Source: Neelides folsomi
Lineage: Eukaryota; Arthropoda; Collembola; Neelipleona; Neelidae
Reading direction: 5' to 3'
NCBI GenBank assembly: GCA_034687125.1
Contig: JAQGBZ010000432.1
Span: forward strand, 1-48,826
Length of the DNA stretch: 48,826 bases
Below the pieces are notes generated by a model. It was not told the DNA's origin. It saw nothing but the letters and a program-made list of their open reading frames with translations, and made no database searches. Of the stretch, positions 22,804-33,299 are shown in pieces. The position numbers and the translations under genes are program-made. Position 1 is the first letter of the stretch. Each line of letters begins with the position of its first letter.

Positions 22804-22867
22804 TTTGGGAAGACGTCGAGTCGGCCGTTCCCACGGCACCACGGCAGCAGCAACACCAACACCTGCC
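22804..22867 (-). promoter_or_regulatory. Orphan SPS+A module
   Basis: TTTGGGAA (22804-22811, one mismatch) and a perfect TTCCCACG (22828-22835) are inverted with 16 bases between the cores. ACACCTGCC at 22859-22867 reads GGCAGGTGT on the minus strand, the same 9-mer as the A-site of hes-a. On the minus strand the order A-site, SPS, CCCTTTAA box (about 22753-22760) copies the hes-a promoter (CCTTTAAG). A CACGTG E-box lies at about 22776-22781. No gene is recognised downstream. Confidence 0.6.
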
Positions 22868-22939
22868 AAACACACGCTAAGACGGAGGCCCAAACAGCCA
22901 CCGAACCAACAAAATACCCTCACACACAACCCTTATCTT

Positions 22940-24700
22940 AACTATACAGAATAACCCTATAACTCTCTATTCAAGCCTACCTACAAATACTTATATTATG
23001 TATATATGGTATATTCACTCCATTGCTCCAATCTCATCCCAATATAAAAGTATGAACAAGTACATCATTTTATATACGCTAGGCTTATTCACTTTTTATC
23101 CAGATCATGAGATCATTATCTCTCCAATATAACCACTTCATAAAACGCATATTGTAATTTAGTATATTGGATACAATTAGGGTGCTATGTCTCTGGAAAA
23201 TTCTCTAATATCGGTTTACGCGAGTTTAAGCATCTTACATTATAAAAGTATTGAGTATATTCTGTATCTGTATATTCTGTACCATATGTATATTGGATAA
23301 AGGATAGATAAAAAGGATCAACTGGATAAGGATGAGAATGAGTTTGAGAATGTTTGTGTGTGAGACATAAGAGAAAGAAGGTATGATGTAAAGTCCATTA
23401 ATTCGCCCCATCAGACTAATGATGAATCACTTATCAACTCGGCCATCGCTCCGCTCTTAACGTTTTTTTAATACTGGCGACGTGGGAGCTTTAAACCTCC
23501 ATAGATTCTATAGCGAATTTAATAACTACTAATGATCCATGGGCCATGGCTTATTTGGTTTAATTGTACAGGTGGTATAGTTAATAGCATTATAGTTAAA
23601 GGTAAAGAGCTTTTTAAATATAGTTAAATTATAGAGATTTTAACATTATTAGTGAAATGGTTGATTTGAATATTAAATAACTTATAGTAAAAAATGGAAT
23701 AGTTAAAGAGTTAATGTTAGATATATCTTTAGTTTCTTTAGATAAAAACGTTTAAGTAGATTTGATTGGATTTCTTGTTTTTTGTATTGTTTTTCTCCTG
23801 TTTTTAGATGAACATTGTTTGTATTTTGTGAATGAGGCGGAGAATCGTCCATCTGTGATAGGAATTCCTTGTGGAGTTTTTTCGCAATTTGGATGATAAG
23901 GAGAGAATGGAACAGGTGGGGAATATGAACTTGGTTTTAAATTTTAAATAAAGCGAGGCCTCCAAAGGTGAAAGAGTGATAACGGTGTGGAAGAAAGTGA
24001 ACGAACAATTTCATCAATTCCTCACCTGTTACAAATTCCTCCAGGATCTACAAATTCAAATTCCCATTCTTTTCATAAATCATTACAGCCTTCGAATTAA
24101 TCAGATTTACACATTGTTAACTACCCACCACACATATGGTATTTACATTCTTACATACCATACATAAGTAATAAGAATAAGTACATATTAAGTACAGATA
24201 TTTCATACAGATAAGTATATATTTCAACTACACATTCTCCCTAATTTCACTACATAATTATTAGTTAACTTATGGCGCGCGATTCAAATTACACCTATGA
24301 TTAATTATCCCCAACGCTCGGCTCTCAACACAAGGCAAATTACCATTTTTACCATATAAATTTTACTAGCTTTAAACCATATAATTATTTGCAGTGTTTA
24401 TATATAAACCTATATCAAGATTTAAGAAGAAATTGGAAGGAATTATAAAATCTGATATTTATCAAATTTTGCATGGTTTTGACAATCTAGATGTATTGAT
24501 CTAAGAATAAGGAAATGGAATAGAAATCATTGACATCGGCGTCTGTCTCTGTTTGGGAAGGTTGACCTTAAAGACCTTTAGGAACTTTGTTGAACCCGAA
24601 GGGAGCAAAGGCAGTCCCTTTATAGTAAGTGGATGGTAAGAAGTAGTAAGTAGAGTAAGGAGTGTAAGTATATAGGAAGCTGAGGGTTTAAGGGAGTTTG
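22940..24700. other. Intergenic, no gene seen
   Basis: AT-rich with TA-rich simple stretches (22995-23015, 23255-23300, 24140-24230). One AGCTTTA (Brd-box) occurs at about 23489, next to a CGTGGGAG motif (23483). No supported ORF. Confidence 0.4.
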
Positions 24701-24769
24701 GAAATAAAAGGAGCGTGGCGGGAGTGTGTGGTGATTGTCTTTCGCTCGGCACATGGTGGAATGCGGTGG

Positions 24770-24830
24770 TGTGGGAACGTGGGAAGGAAGGAGTTTCTCA
24801 CGGTGTGCCTCCTCCTGCCAAACACCTGGC
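24770..24830 (+). promoter_or_regulatory. SPS+A module of hes-b
   Basis: TGTGGGAAC (24770-24778) and TTCTCACG (24795-24802, CGTGAGAA reversed), both consensus Su(H) sites, are inverted with 17 bases between the cores. An extra direct core, CGTGGGAA, overlaps at 24778-24785. ACACCTGGC at 24822-24830 reads GCCAGGTGT, a one-mismatch A-site. A TATAAAA box follows at 24892-24898, and the hes-b ATG is at 25064. Confidence 0.8.
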
Positions 24831-24891
24831 GACCAAAACCGACCCATTCCAATACACAAGACATGTTGGGGCCCTATCTCCCTCCCAGCCT

Positions 24892-24898
24892 TATAAAA
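24892..24898 (+). promoter_or_regulatory. TATA box of hes-b
   Basis: TATAAAA lies 172 bases before the ATG. Initiator-like TCACTC sequence follows about 30 bases downstream. Confidence 0.6.
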
Positions 24899-25063
24899 CC
24901 AACCAACACCACACTCCTACCTCACTCACTCACGAGACACCAAACAGAGAACAACTCGCTCTCACACAATTCTTACTCGAACTTACAAGTTTACTTTACA
25001 AGTTTAACTTCGGTTAACTTCCAATTTTAACTTGAATTTTTAACTTCAGTTATTAAACTCATC

Positions 25064-25819
25064 ATGGCACCACTCGCCTCACTCCCGTACATTCAATCAC
25101 CTGAACCAATTTCGAGAACCATGCAGTACAGAAAGGTAAATTTATTTATTTTATTTATTTCCCGGTTTTCTGAGTTTTTCATTTTCCCCGGTTTTTTCTT
25201 GATTTTTTTAAACTTTTCAAGTTTTAAGATTTTAGACACTTTTTGGTTTTTGATTTTATACCGGTTTTTTTAACTTGTCCTTATTGTGAGTTTGTGAGTT
25301 AATTGGACTGATTGAATATTTACTTAATTGTTTTATTTTTTTGTTCAGGTTACAAAGCCTTTGCTTGAACGCCAAAGACGTGCAAGGATCAACCGCTGCT
25401 TGGACGAACTTAAAGACATTCTCGTCTCGGGATTGTCGACCGAAGGAGAATCCGTGGCTCGATTGGAAAAGGCCGACATTCTGGAACTCACCGTCCGCCA
25501 CCTCCAAAAGCTCACCTTCCTCAACACGACCTCCGTAGCCAGGGAAGAGGAAAAGTTCAGGGTGGGATTTTCATCCTGCGCCCAAGAAGTATCCAAAGTC
25601 CTTGCCACCACCGTGATCGATGTAAAGATCGGAAGTTCACTCATGGCCCATCTCGCTCACTCCCTCAACTCAATGACCAAGAGGTCAAGGAGATCATCCT
25701 CATCGTCCATCTCAAGCACAGCTTCTGACAATTATCGCCCTTACACACCGCCAGCCTCACCGGCACATTCAGACTCCTCTTACACTTCACAATCATCTTC
25801 AGTATGGAGGCCGTGGTGA
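25064..25819 (+). CDS. bHLH-Orange-WRPW repressor (hes-b), two exons
   Basis: Exon 1 is 25064-25135 (24 codons, ending SRTMQYRK); exon 2 is 25349-25819; phase 0, GTAAAT donor and TTGTTCAG acceptor; 180 residues. The basic region (VTKPLLERQRRARINR) and HLH (CLDELKDILV to LTVRHLQKL) are typical of E(spl) proteins, with the Pro in the basic region. The Orange domain runs from EEKFRVGFSSCAQEVS to HSLNSM. A Ser-rich linker and PYTPPASPAHS precede the terminal WRPW, which recruits Groucho. The protein should be a Notch-induced repressor of proneural genes. The exon-1 end (ISRTxQYRK), intron phase and PYTPP motif are all shared with hes-a, showing recent common ancestry of the pair. Confidence 0.94.
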
Positions 25820-26358
25820 AGATTTAATTAAGATTTTAATTACAATTAGTATTTTTTTACTTGCACAAAGTTAATTAATTATTTTTCGATACTCAGATTT
25901 ATTTATTTATTAATTATTCCTTTTAACTTTAATTAATTTACACTCATTAAAGATAATTATTTTAATTAATTTGTCAAGAGAGTTTTTTATAAGGATTTAT
26001 CAAATGAATTATATTTACATTTTTCATTAGTGATATTAATATCAAAATGTCTTTCAAATGTTTAATAATTTACATAATTTGAGTTTTTTCAATACTTAGC
26101 AAGTTTGAATTTTGACGACGTACAATCAATTAGTTTGTATCTTTTTACATTTAAAAGACTTTCGGGTCCGATTTGTATTAAGCATTTAGTTTAAGATTTT
26201 TTCACTTTTGTGTGTTCTTTTAAAGCAAGGATTGCTAATTAGACGATCGACTTTCTGAAATAAGTAATTTAACTCAAAGAGTAATTTTACCTTTATTCTT
26301 AAAGATTATTTAACTTTAATGTTGTAAGATTATTTATATGATATTTAAATACAAATGC

Positions 26359-26366
26359 CTGTGATA
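26359..26366 (+). promoter_or_regulatory. K-box downstream of hes-b
   Basis: CTGTGATA, an exact K-box, lies about 540 bases after the stop codon, in what should be the 3'UTR if the transcript is that long. Confidence 0.4.
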
Positions 26367-26399
26367 GATATTTAGATTTACCGTGTTCAATAATCATGT

Positions 26400-27030
26400 A
26401 AGTAATTTATTTAAAAGTAAAATCGAATTTTTACTTAAAATGGAATGAAGACAATAAGCAGACAAAGAAATGATCAAAATAAACAAAAAAACGTTTGCAA
26501 TTTCAAATACACATCTTTGTTCTCTCAATATTTTATTCATCCTTCATATTGCATTTAAACATTTAATTATCATTACCAATTAAACTCATATTCTTAATAC
26601 ATATATCATATAAAACAATAGTTAGACCATTGAACTTAAAAAATAAACATTAATTGGAGTTTAAAATGTACTTAAGTTAAAGCAAGTTAAGGCTCTCTGT
26701 TTTGCTCTTAAAAGTTATCACCTGCACTCTGTTGATGGGAAAGACAACGAATTGTGAAGTTGAATTGGTAGGAGCCAAATTTTTGAATACTTCACCTTTT
26801 GACATAATTTCATTTCTTCATTGACTTTATTCCATTATTGCTCAATTTGGACTCATTGTCAATTAAACTCATTAAACCCGCATTACCTCAATTAGCTATT
26901 TGGTAATTCCAATAGTCCATCTCTATGCAATTACAGGATTTCTTGATTAAAACACTCTATAGTTAAGACAGTAGTTTTATAATTTTTGGTTTGGAGAGAG
27001 AGATTTATCATTGGGAGAAAAAGAACAAAA
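26400..27030. other. Intergenic between hes-b and amidase, no gene seen
   Basis: AT-rich sequence holding the hes-b 3' end and the amidase upstream region; no clear promoter motif or ORF. Confidence 0.4.
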
Positions 27031-27037
27031 TCTTAAA

Positions 27038-29775
27038 ATGTGGCTAGAATTTTTGATTTTGCCTGGACTCATTTGTCCCGTTTGGTATCAAGTAATCGGA
27101 ACGGCGGTTGGTGCTTATGTCATTTACTGGCTAATTATCACATTTAAGGTAATTTTATAAATAATGATTACAATCAGAGTATTAGAGTAAATACAATATA
27201 GCATAATATTAAAGTAAATTAATCTAATTTTGTATTTATTTAAGGCTCGTTATGAGATGAAAAAGTTAATTTGGAGGAAGCAAAAAGAACGAGAGCTCAA
27301 TTTGCTCAATATGAGCCAAGTTCATAAAATGGACGACGAGAAACGGAAAATTCTTTCTTATTCGGACGATGATTTAATTGGGAAACTTCAGTCAAGGGAG
27401 CTAAAAGCAATTCAAGTTCTTCATGCTTTTATTGCTCGGGTAAGATTTTAATTTAATAAACCAATTTATCAAATTCAAATTCCATTAACTTTATTAATTG
27501 TTGACTAAAATGATTTGCTGTGTTATAGGCTCTTGAGATTAACTTGCTCCACAATTGTATTATAGAATTCATTCCACAAGCTGAAGTAAGTCATTTTATT
27601 AAAACTACATATATTTCATTAATTTAATATTATCTAGCTAACTAATACAATAATTGATTAATTCCTTAATTTGATTTTTAATTTTAATTTTAAACAGGAT
27701 TGGGCGAGGGAGTTGGACGAACTTAAAGAAGTAAAGGGGAAATTCCACGGTCTTCCAATTTCCATCAAAGATAATTGTGATGTCGAAGGCTGCGACTCGA
27801 CGCTTGGACTCGCCAAGAAACTTTTCAAACCAAAAACTTCTTCTTCGGTTGTGGTCAAATCTTTGAGGGATTTGGGTGCAGTTCCATTTTGTAAAACAAA
27901 TGTTCCACAAACACTTTTAAGGTTTTTATACGCAAATTATCTTAAATATCAAAATAATCAAAATGATCATACCTATAAAGTAAAATCATATTAAAAATGA
28001 AAAAAACACTAAGGACAGAATCCGATAGAATAAGCTAATAAAAATACGAATAGGTAATAAAATTAATAATATACTTAAATTATTTTAATTTATAGTTTCG
28101 GCTGCGTGAATCCCATTTTTGGTCTTACATCCAACTACTTGAATAAGGATTTGGGCCCTGGGGGTTCATCCGGCGGGGAAGCGACGTTAATTGCCGGTGG
28201 CGGATCGAGATTCGGGGTTGGATCGGATATTGGCGGTTCTGTGAGGATTCCCGCACATTTCACCGGAGTAGCGTCATTCAAACCTACCAAAGAAAGAATT
28301 TCGTCTAAAGGATTTGAAGCTTCAATGCCCAATGTTGTCGGAAGTAATTTATTATAAATTAGATATTAATTTGCTAAAAAGTTTAAAACTAAAACCTTTA
28401 ATAGACCTTTAAGTAGAAATTTTTTAAACCCTGTTAAAAAACATTTATATTTTTGCTAGTCGCCGGATGTCCAGGATTTTTGTCCAAAAGCCCAAAAATG
28501 CTCACTTCGGTTTTCAAAGAATTGGTTCGTGGGAATAAGCAGAATAATTATGACCCTATGGCTATGCCCATACCATGGAACGATTTGGTAGTAAAATTGT
28601 TAATTACAATTTTTCATAATTAAACAAAGTATAAAAAAATATAAAAATTCGTGTTTGTAATAGATTTGATATATTTTATTTTAGTTTTACGCTGAGAAAA
28701 AAACATACCGAATTGGCTATTACACTTCAATCCCATTTTTCCCTCCTTTGGGAGACGCCGAAGAAGTTACGCTTGAGGCTGTGAGACTTCTCCGGGCCAA
28801 AGGTCACACTTGCATTGAATATCAACTCCCACGGGATGGAACCAACATGATGAACCTTGTGGCACAATTTGGATTCGCTGATGAAGGACATCATTTCAAT
28901 ACTTTGTGGTTAGGGTTTATTTTATAATAATAAATTTTTATTTTTTTAATTACGTTTTTTTAATACTTTAAATATTATTAATTAAATTATAGGGAAAGTG
29001 AACCAATTCCCGGTCCTTTGTTATTCAATTACCTCGTGTGCAACATTCCCGGATTTCTCCGCCGGTTCGTCCGAAGGGTTTTGAGCTCCAGTTGGATTCC
29101 CTTCATCCCTCGGTCCAAAAGAGGAGCGATTCTTTTGAGTGGCGAAACTTTCACTTGTCTCGACCTCGGGACGAAACTCGGCGAGCGGAAACAACTTCTA
29201 AATGAAATTTTCAACGAGTGGAAAGAAATGAATTTGGATTTCGTCATTTCCCCAGCTTTTCCATTTCCAGCTTTGCCACACAAGGCTCTTGGGCGACTTC
29301 AAAGTCAGTTCATTTATTTATATTAAATTGAATAATCAAGTTTTATCAAATTCTCTAAAACAGTTATTGCTTTGTGTGAAATAAAATACGTTTAATAATT
29401 TATAATCAATTTATTATATAGATTATTAATGAAATTAATGTTTAATTACAATTACATTTTAAAATTACAGAATTGCTAAAAGTAAGTATAAAATGCCCAA
29501 CTTTATTAATCAATTTTAATTAAACAGTTGCAGCCGTTTATACGATGATTTACAACTTGCTCGATTTCCCTTGCGGAACGGTCAATTTCGGAAAAGAGTC
29601 CGGAACAAAACTGAAAGGATTTGACACTCAGGGAGATTTCATGTTGAAAATCGCTTCTGAAGGAATTCGCTCTTCTGTTGGAATGCCAATCTCCGTCCAA
29701 GTCATTGCACTTCCTTTCCAAGAGGAAATTGTTCTTAGGGGCATGGAATTGCTCGAAGGGTTAAGGAAAAATTAA
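27038..29775 (+). CDS. FAAH2-type fatty-acid amide hydrolase, nine exons
   Basis: A membrane-anchored amidase-signature hydrolase, probably cleaving fatty-acid amides. Exons: 27038-27148, 27245-27439, 27529-27585, 27698-27921, 28096-28343, 28460-28587, 28685-28908, 28993-29303, 29528-29775; all phases agree, 581 residues. One N-terminal TM (WYQVIGTAVGAYVIYWLII) is followed by the amidase fold. The catalytic triad is complete: Lys145 in GLPISIKDN, cis-Ser220 in GGSSGGE and nucleophile Ser244 in GSDIGGSVRIPA. The intervals Lys-Ser 75 and Ser-Ser 24 equal those I recall for FAAH. The C-terminus keeps LLDFPCGTV and GMPISVQVIA. Size and single TM fit FAAH2-like arthropod proteins (about 530-580 residues). 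It is not obviously tied to the Notch cluster. Confidence 0.9.
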
Positions 29776-29789
29776 AAGTTTTAAATCAC

Positions 29790-30230
29790 AATAAAGTTTA
29801 TTGCAATTGTTTAAAAATTTCAAATATTTATGTACTTAAAAACTTAAATACTCGTGAACTATTATAAAATGTTATTTTATGTGTTGTGGAACTATACGAC
29901 AATCATTTCGTACAAAATAATTTTGTTTAACAATTAAGAGAAAATAAATAGAAAGTCGCAAATAAACATTTTAATTATCATGTTCATGTATTAAGTATAT
30001 GGTACAGTTGCCATAATTAATTGAACTTTGAACTTATCGGTTAATATTTTAATATAAAGATAATGGATAAATAAGATAATATTAAATACATAGAACGTTG
30101 CATAGAACGATAGAATCTAAAATTACAATTGGTTGGGGTTAAATTAGACATTGATGTGAGTAAATTCTAAAGCATGGGTTTGTTCTCGTGTTTTCTTCTC
30201 TTCTCTTGGAGGTAAATGTGATCGGCACAA
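29790..30230. other. Intergenic, no gene seen
   Basis: Amidase 3' end (a poly(A)-signal-like AATAAA at about 29790) followed by AT-rich sequence. Confidence 0.4.
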
Positions 30231-30722
30231 AGGGGCAGAATTGTGCTTCTTCGGCGACGTCGTCCCTCGCCCCCGCCCATTTCCCGTTCTCGCACGCAAG
30301 ACAAGTCGATTTGACCTTTCGACCTCCATCGGCATTTTTTGGCACATTTTCTCTCTGCTCCTTCATTCACCTCTAAGATTGGACGCTCCAGGCGTGGAAG
30401 CAGACCAAATTCCGAGTGAACTATGGCGGAATCATGATGGATCTCTTAATTTTAATTAACTTCAATAAAGGTAATTTTGATTATTTATTAACTTTAACTT
30501 AATTTAATGTTAGCGGTTAGCTGTATAAGTTTAATTAAGAATTCAAAGAAGTTTGATAAGGCGATTGGAAAGTTGGATATCAATTATTATAATAATTGTA
30601 TTAATTTATCGATTATTCCTTCTAGGCGTGACTGCGTGACTTCTCATCAACTATTCACTTATCGTTCGATCTTTCTTCAGCCCTCGTTGTTCAAAATCAA
30701 CATTTGTCTTTAAAGTTAAAAA
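30230..30722 (+). other. Probable 5'UTR exons of the zinc-finger gene
   Basis: A GC-richer, CpG-containing block (about 30230-30440) ends in a splice donor (AATAAAG|GTAATT, donor at 30471). A second segment, about 30626-30721, is bounded by a CCTTCTAG acceptor and an AAAAAG|GTAATG donor. The zinc-finger coding exon then begins after an AATTAG acceptor at 31829-31830, nine bases before its ATG. The order fits two noncoding leader exons. No transcript evidence is available, and the small ORFs here do not look like proteins. Confidence 0.4.
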
Positions 30723-30940
30723 GGTAATGATAAATTATTCTGGTTAATTTTATAAGCTTTTTTTGTTTTCATCCTAAGCTAAAAGAATTGATATAAATTT
30801 TACATTGGATAATTAATAATTATTTAATAATTCCAATCCCCCTTCTAAAAGCACCAGAAACTTCCTTTTCTGAAGTTCTTTGGTTGTCAATGAAGGATAA
30901 ATTAATTTCAATTCTGGGTGTGGACATTTTTTAATTCATA

Positions 30941-31174
30941 CAATCTCATTGGTATTAAAGTAAACATTGGGGCTATTCTTGTTGCCATAAGAATGACCAT
31001 TTATAGTATCATTTCTATGTTAAATAAACAAATATTTCGAATTAAATATTTCGAAATAGTAATAATTGTGCTCAATTCAAATCTTGTTATTTAACATAGA
31101 AATGATGCTATTTAATGGTCATTCTTATGGCAACAAGATTAGCCCCTATGTTTACCTTAATACCAATGAGATTG
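30941..31174. repeat. Fold-back element with ~85-bp inverted arms
   Basis: The left arm (about 30941-31025, starting caatctcattggtatta) and the right arm (about 31089-31174, ending taataccaatgagattg) are inverted copies with only a few mismatches. They are separated by a ~60-bp AT-rich loop that itself contains a small palindrome around tattcgaattaaatatttcga-like sequence. It lies within the inferred last 5'UTR intron of the zinc-finger gene. It could be a fold-back MITE; a terminal duplication was not identified. Confidence 0.75.
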
Positions 31175-31377
31175 TATAATTTAATTTCCTAAATCGGAAT
31201 TGATACAATAATTCAAAGGCTAAAAATTCATTAGAAAATATTATCTTAACTGAATGCAATTAATATATTTTAGACAATTTGCTCAATTAATACAATTTAT
31301 ATATTTTAATTAATTAATATACACTTTTTTAGTGTATAAATGTAAAACTATAAAATGGTTAAACAATATACAATATA

Positions 31378-31767
31378 TCGGGTGGTCCAGAGGTTGATGC
31401 GTATTTTTAATGAGTGATATCTCTTTTATTTATTAACCGGATTTCGTTAAAATTGGCAGGTATATACTTTATATATCGTATAATATAAGTAAAACCTCAA
31501 ACTCTTCAACTGAGTCCTATTTATTACAATACCTCTCTGCAACCAACATTCAGTTGCCCAGCATCCTCTTTTGCACATAGCAACCGGGGTTTCCGCGAAT
31601 GCTTTTGGCTAATAGCCTCTTTCAATTTAACCAAAGTAGACTGGTTTTTTGACATGACCCTAGATGAAGAAATCGAAGGGAGTCAGATCGGATGAATTTT
31701 TTTATCATTAACCATCTTAAATTTATGATTGATTAAAAAATCGCATCGATCTCTGGTCGACCCTGTA
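31378..31767 (-). mobile_element. Nonautonomous mariner-like element with transposase 3' relic
   Basis: The ends are inverted repeats of about 35 bp: left gggtggtccagaggttgatg, right (reversed) gggtcgaccagagatcgatg, with TA-containing flanks. Inside, the minus strand reads VMSKNQSTLVKLKEAISQ followed by LLCAKEDAGQLNVGC in one frame, with FFxxGHVKNQ-like residues split between frames. This matches the C-terminal 'DFFLWGHLK...LKEAI' end of mariner/IS630-type transposases. Frame breaks and the loss of most of the gene make it inactive. Confidence 0.65.
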
Positions 31768-31838
31768 GTTAGTATAAAGTATAATTAAGCAATTTATGAT
31801 TAATTAATTAATTAATTAAAATTTAATTAGAATTGAAA

Positions 31839-33260
31839 ATGGCGGAAGAAGTTAAAACTGTCGTTGATTCTTCGAACTCCGCCGGTCTCTTCGTCAATTT
31901 CAAACTTGAGGAACTCAGCGCTCCACCTCAGGCCAAACTCCTCGTCCTTCCCGTTTCCTTCTTCAAACCAACCTTAAACGGAACAACTCCGTCGACCACG
32001 CCGATCAATCCAACTCCTAAACATGACCACCCTAAAAAACCCCTCTTCGACCCCGTTCGCAAATCCATGTCCCCTTCCTCAGCAATCGTCTCTCACATCT
32101 GCGAATATTGCGAAAAAGTATTCCGATTCCGGTCCTCCGTTCTCCGCCATATCAACAAAGGGCGATGCAAATCCTACGTAAAACCAGAACCCGGCTCCGG
32201 AATTAATGAATGGGACTCTTCGCCCGTCTTCGCCCGAAATGTCGAAAATTCGAATACGACCAACGGAGAAGAAAAACCGAACGGAGCAGTTTTAAACTCC
32301 ATAAATCTCATTTCCCCATCTACAGCTACTAAAATCATCCTTTCCACTCCAAGCAATCGGATTATAACAAAACCAAAGAAAATGAGGTTCGAAGAGGAAG
32401 AAACTTCTTCCTCGGCCGACAACAAATTAAGCGACGGAGACGGAGACGAAAAAGACGGTGAGGAAAAACCAGGAGAAGAAAAGGCAAAATTTACATGCGA
32501 AATTTGCGAAGCTCAGTTGAGTCGCCGGGAAGCTTTGGCAAATCATATGCGAATCCATTCAGGAGAAAAACCCTTCCCTTGTCTCGTTTGTGAAAAAACT
32601 TTTAGACTCAAAACGACTTTAAGACGTCACATGTTGATTTTGCATCGGATGGGGGAAAATGAATTTTTGTGTGAAGTGTGCGACAAGCGATTTGCTTACA
32701 GATGCAATTTGCGTGACCATCTCACGAAACACATCGACGTTTTGCCGTACGAGTGCAATAATTGCAAAATGAGATATCGGACCGAGGAAACTCTTTTTGC
32801 ACATCAGGAACTTCACAAGAAGAAAAAGAAAAAGAAAAAATCCTCAGCGCCCAAACCAGAAATTATCAATTTTAATTCAACAGAAGATGAAGGAACTTCC
32901 TCGTCGTTTCATAATAATAATGGGAAAGAAGAAGTTTTGAAAACGAATCAAGGATTTTCAAATGGAGCAGTTCTCGTTAATTCTAATTTGATAAATAGCC
33001 CCGCTGGGAAATTTCAAGGTCATGGAGAAAATCATTCAAGTGGAGGGAATTCGGTTCAAAATGGTGTGCAGCAACCGACCCCGAAGGAGGAATTAAAATA
33101 CCGGGCATTGGGGAGCGCGTATGCTTATTCTAATTCTAATTCTAATGCTGTTTTACCACCTAGAGAACCGATCCGGTTTGAGGAATTTCTTGTTAATGGG
33201 GAAGCGTCGTTTAAGGAGGAGGACGAAAGTTATTCGATGATTCCCTTTGAACTTTATTAG
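31839..33260 (+). CDS. C2H2 zinc-finger protein, five fingers
   Basis: A single coding exon of 473 residues from ATG 31839 (MAEEVKTVVD), the first ATG after the AATTAG acceptor. The first finger is atypical (C2HC, CEYCEKVFRFRSSVLRH..KGRC, about residues 87-112). Four fingers follow at about 217-325: CEICEAQLSRREALANH, CLVCEKTFRLKTTLRRH, CEVCDKRFAYRCNLRDH and CNNCKMRYRTEETLFAH, with an HSGEKPF linker between the first two of these. A lysine run after finger five is a likely nuclear-localisation signal. The flanks are acidic or Ser/Asn-rich and low-complexity. It is probably a DNA-binding transcription factor. Orthology is not recognised, and no BTB, SET or ZAD domain is visible. Confidence 0.9.
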   Translation: MAEEVKTVVDSSNSAGLFVNFKLEELSAPPQAKLLVLPVSFFKPTLNGTTPSTTPINPTPKHDHPKKPLFDPVRKSMSPSSAIVSHICEYCEKVFRFRSSVLRHINKGRCKSYVKPEPGSGINEWDSSPVFARNVENSNTTNGEEKPNGAVLNSINLISPSTATKIILSTPSNRIITKPKKMRFEEEETSSSADNKLSDGDGDEKDGEEKPGEEKAKFTCEICEAQLSRREALANHMRIHSGEKPFPCLVCEKTFRLKTTLRRHMLILHRMGENEFLCEVCDKRFAYRCNLRDHLTKHIDVLPYECNNCKMRYRTEETLFAHQELHKKKKKKKKSSAPKPEIINFNSTEDEGTSSSFHNNNGKEEVLKTNQGFSNGAVLVNSNLINSPAGKFQGHGENHSSGGNSVQNGVQQPTPKEELKYRALGSAYAYSNSNSNAVLPPREPIRFEEFLVNGEASFKEEDESYSMIPFELY

Positions 33261-33299
33261 ATTTTTAATAATTTAATTAGATTTTAAAATTTTAACTCT

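Noticed and set aside
22660..22929. Minus-strand 89-codon ORF
   Set aside because: It runs through the SPS+A module; its openness comes from the GC-rich regulatory sequence.
29468..29483. Possible micro-exon between amidase exons 8 and 9
   Set aside because: At 11 nt it would break the reading phase; exons 8 and 9 join perfectly without it.
32174..32425. ORFs antisense to the zinc-finger gene
   Set aside because: Shadows of the real coding exon.
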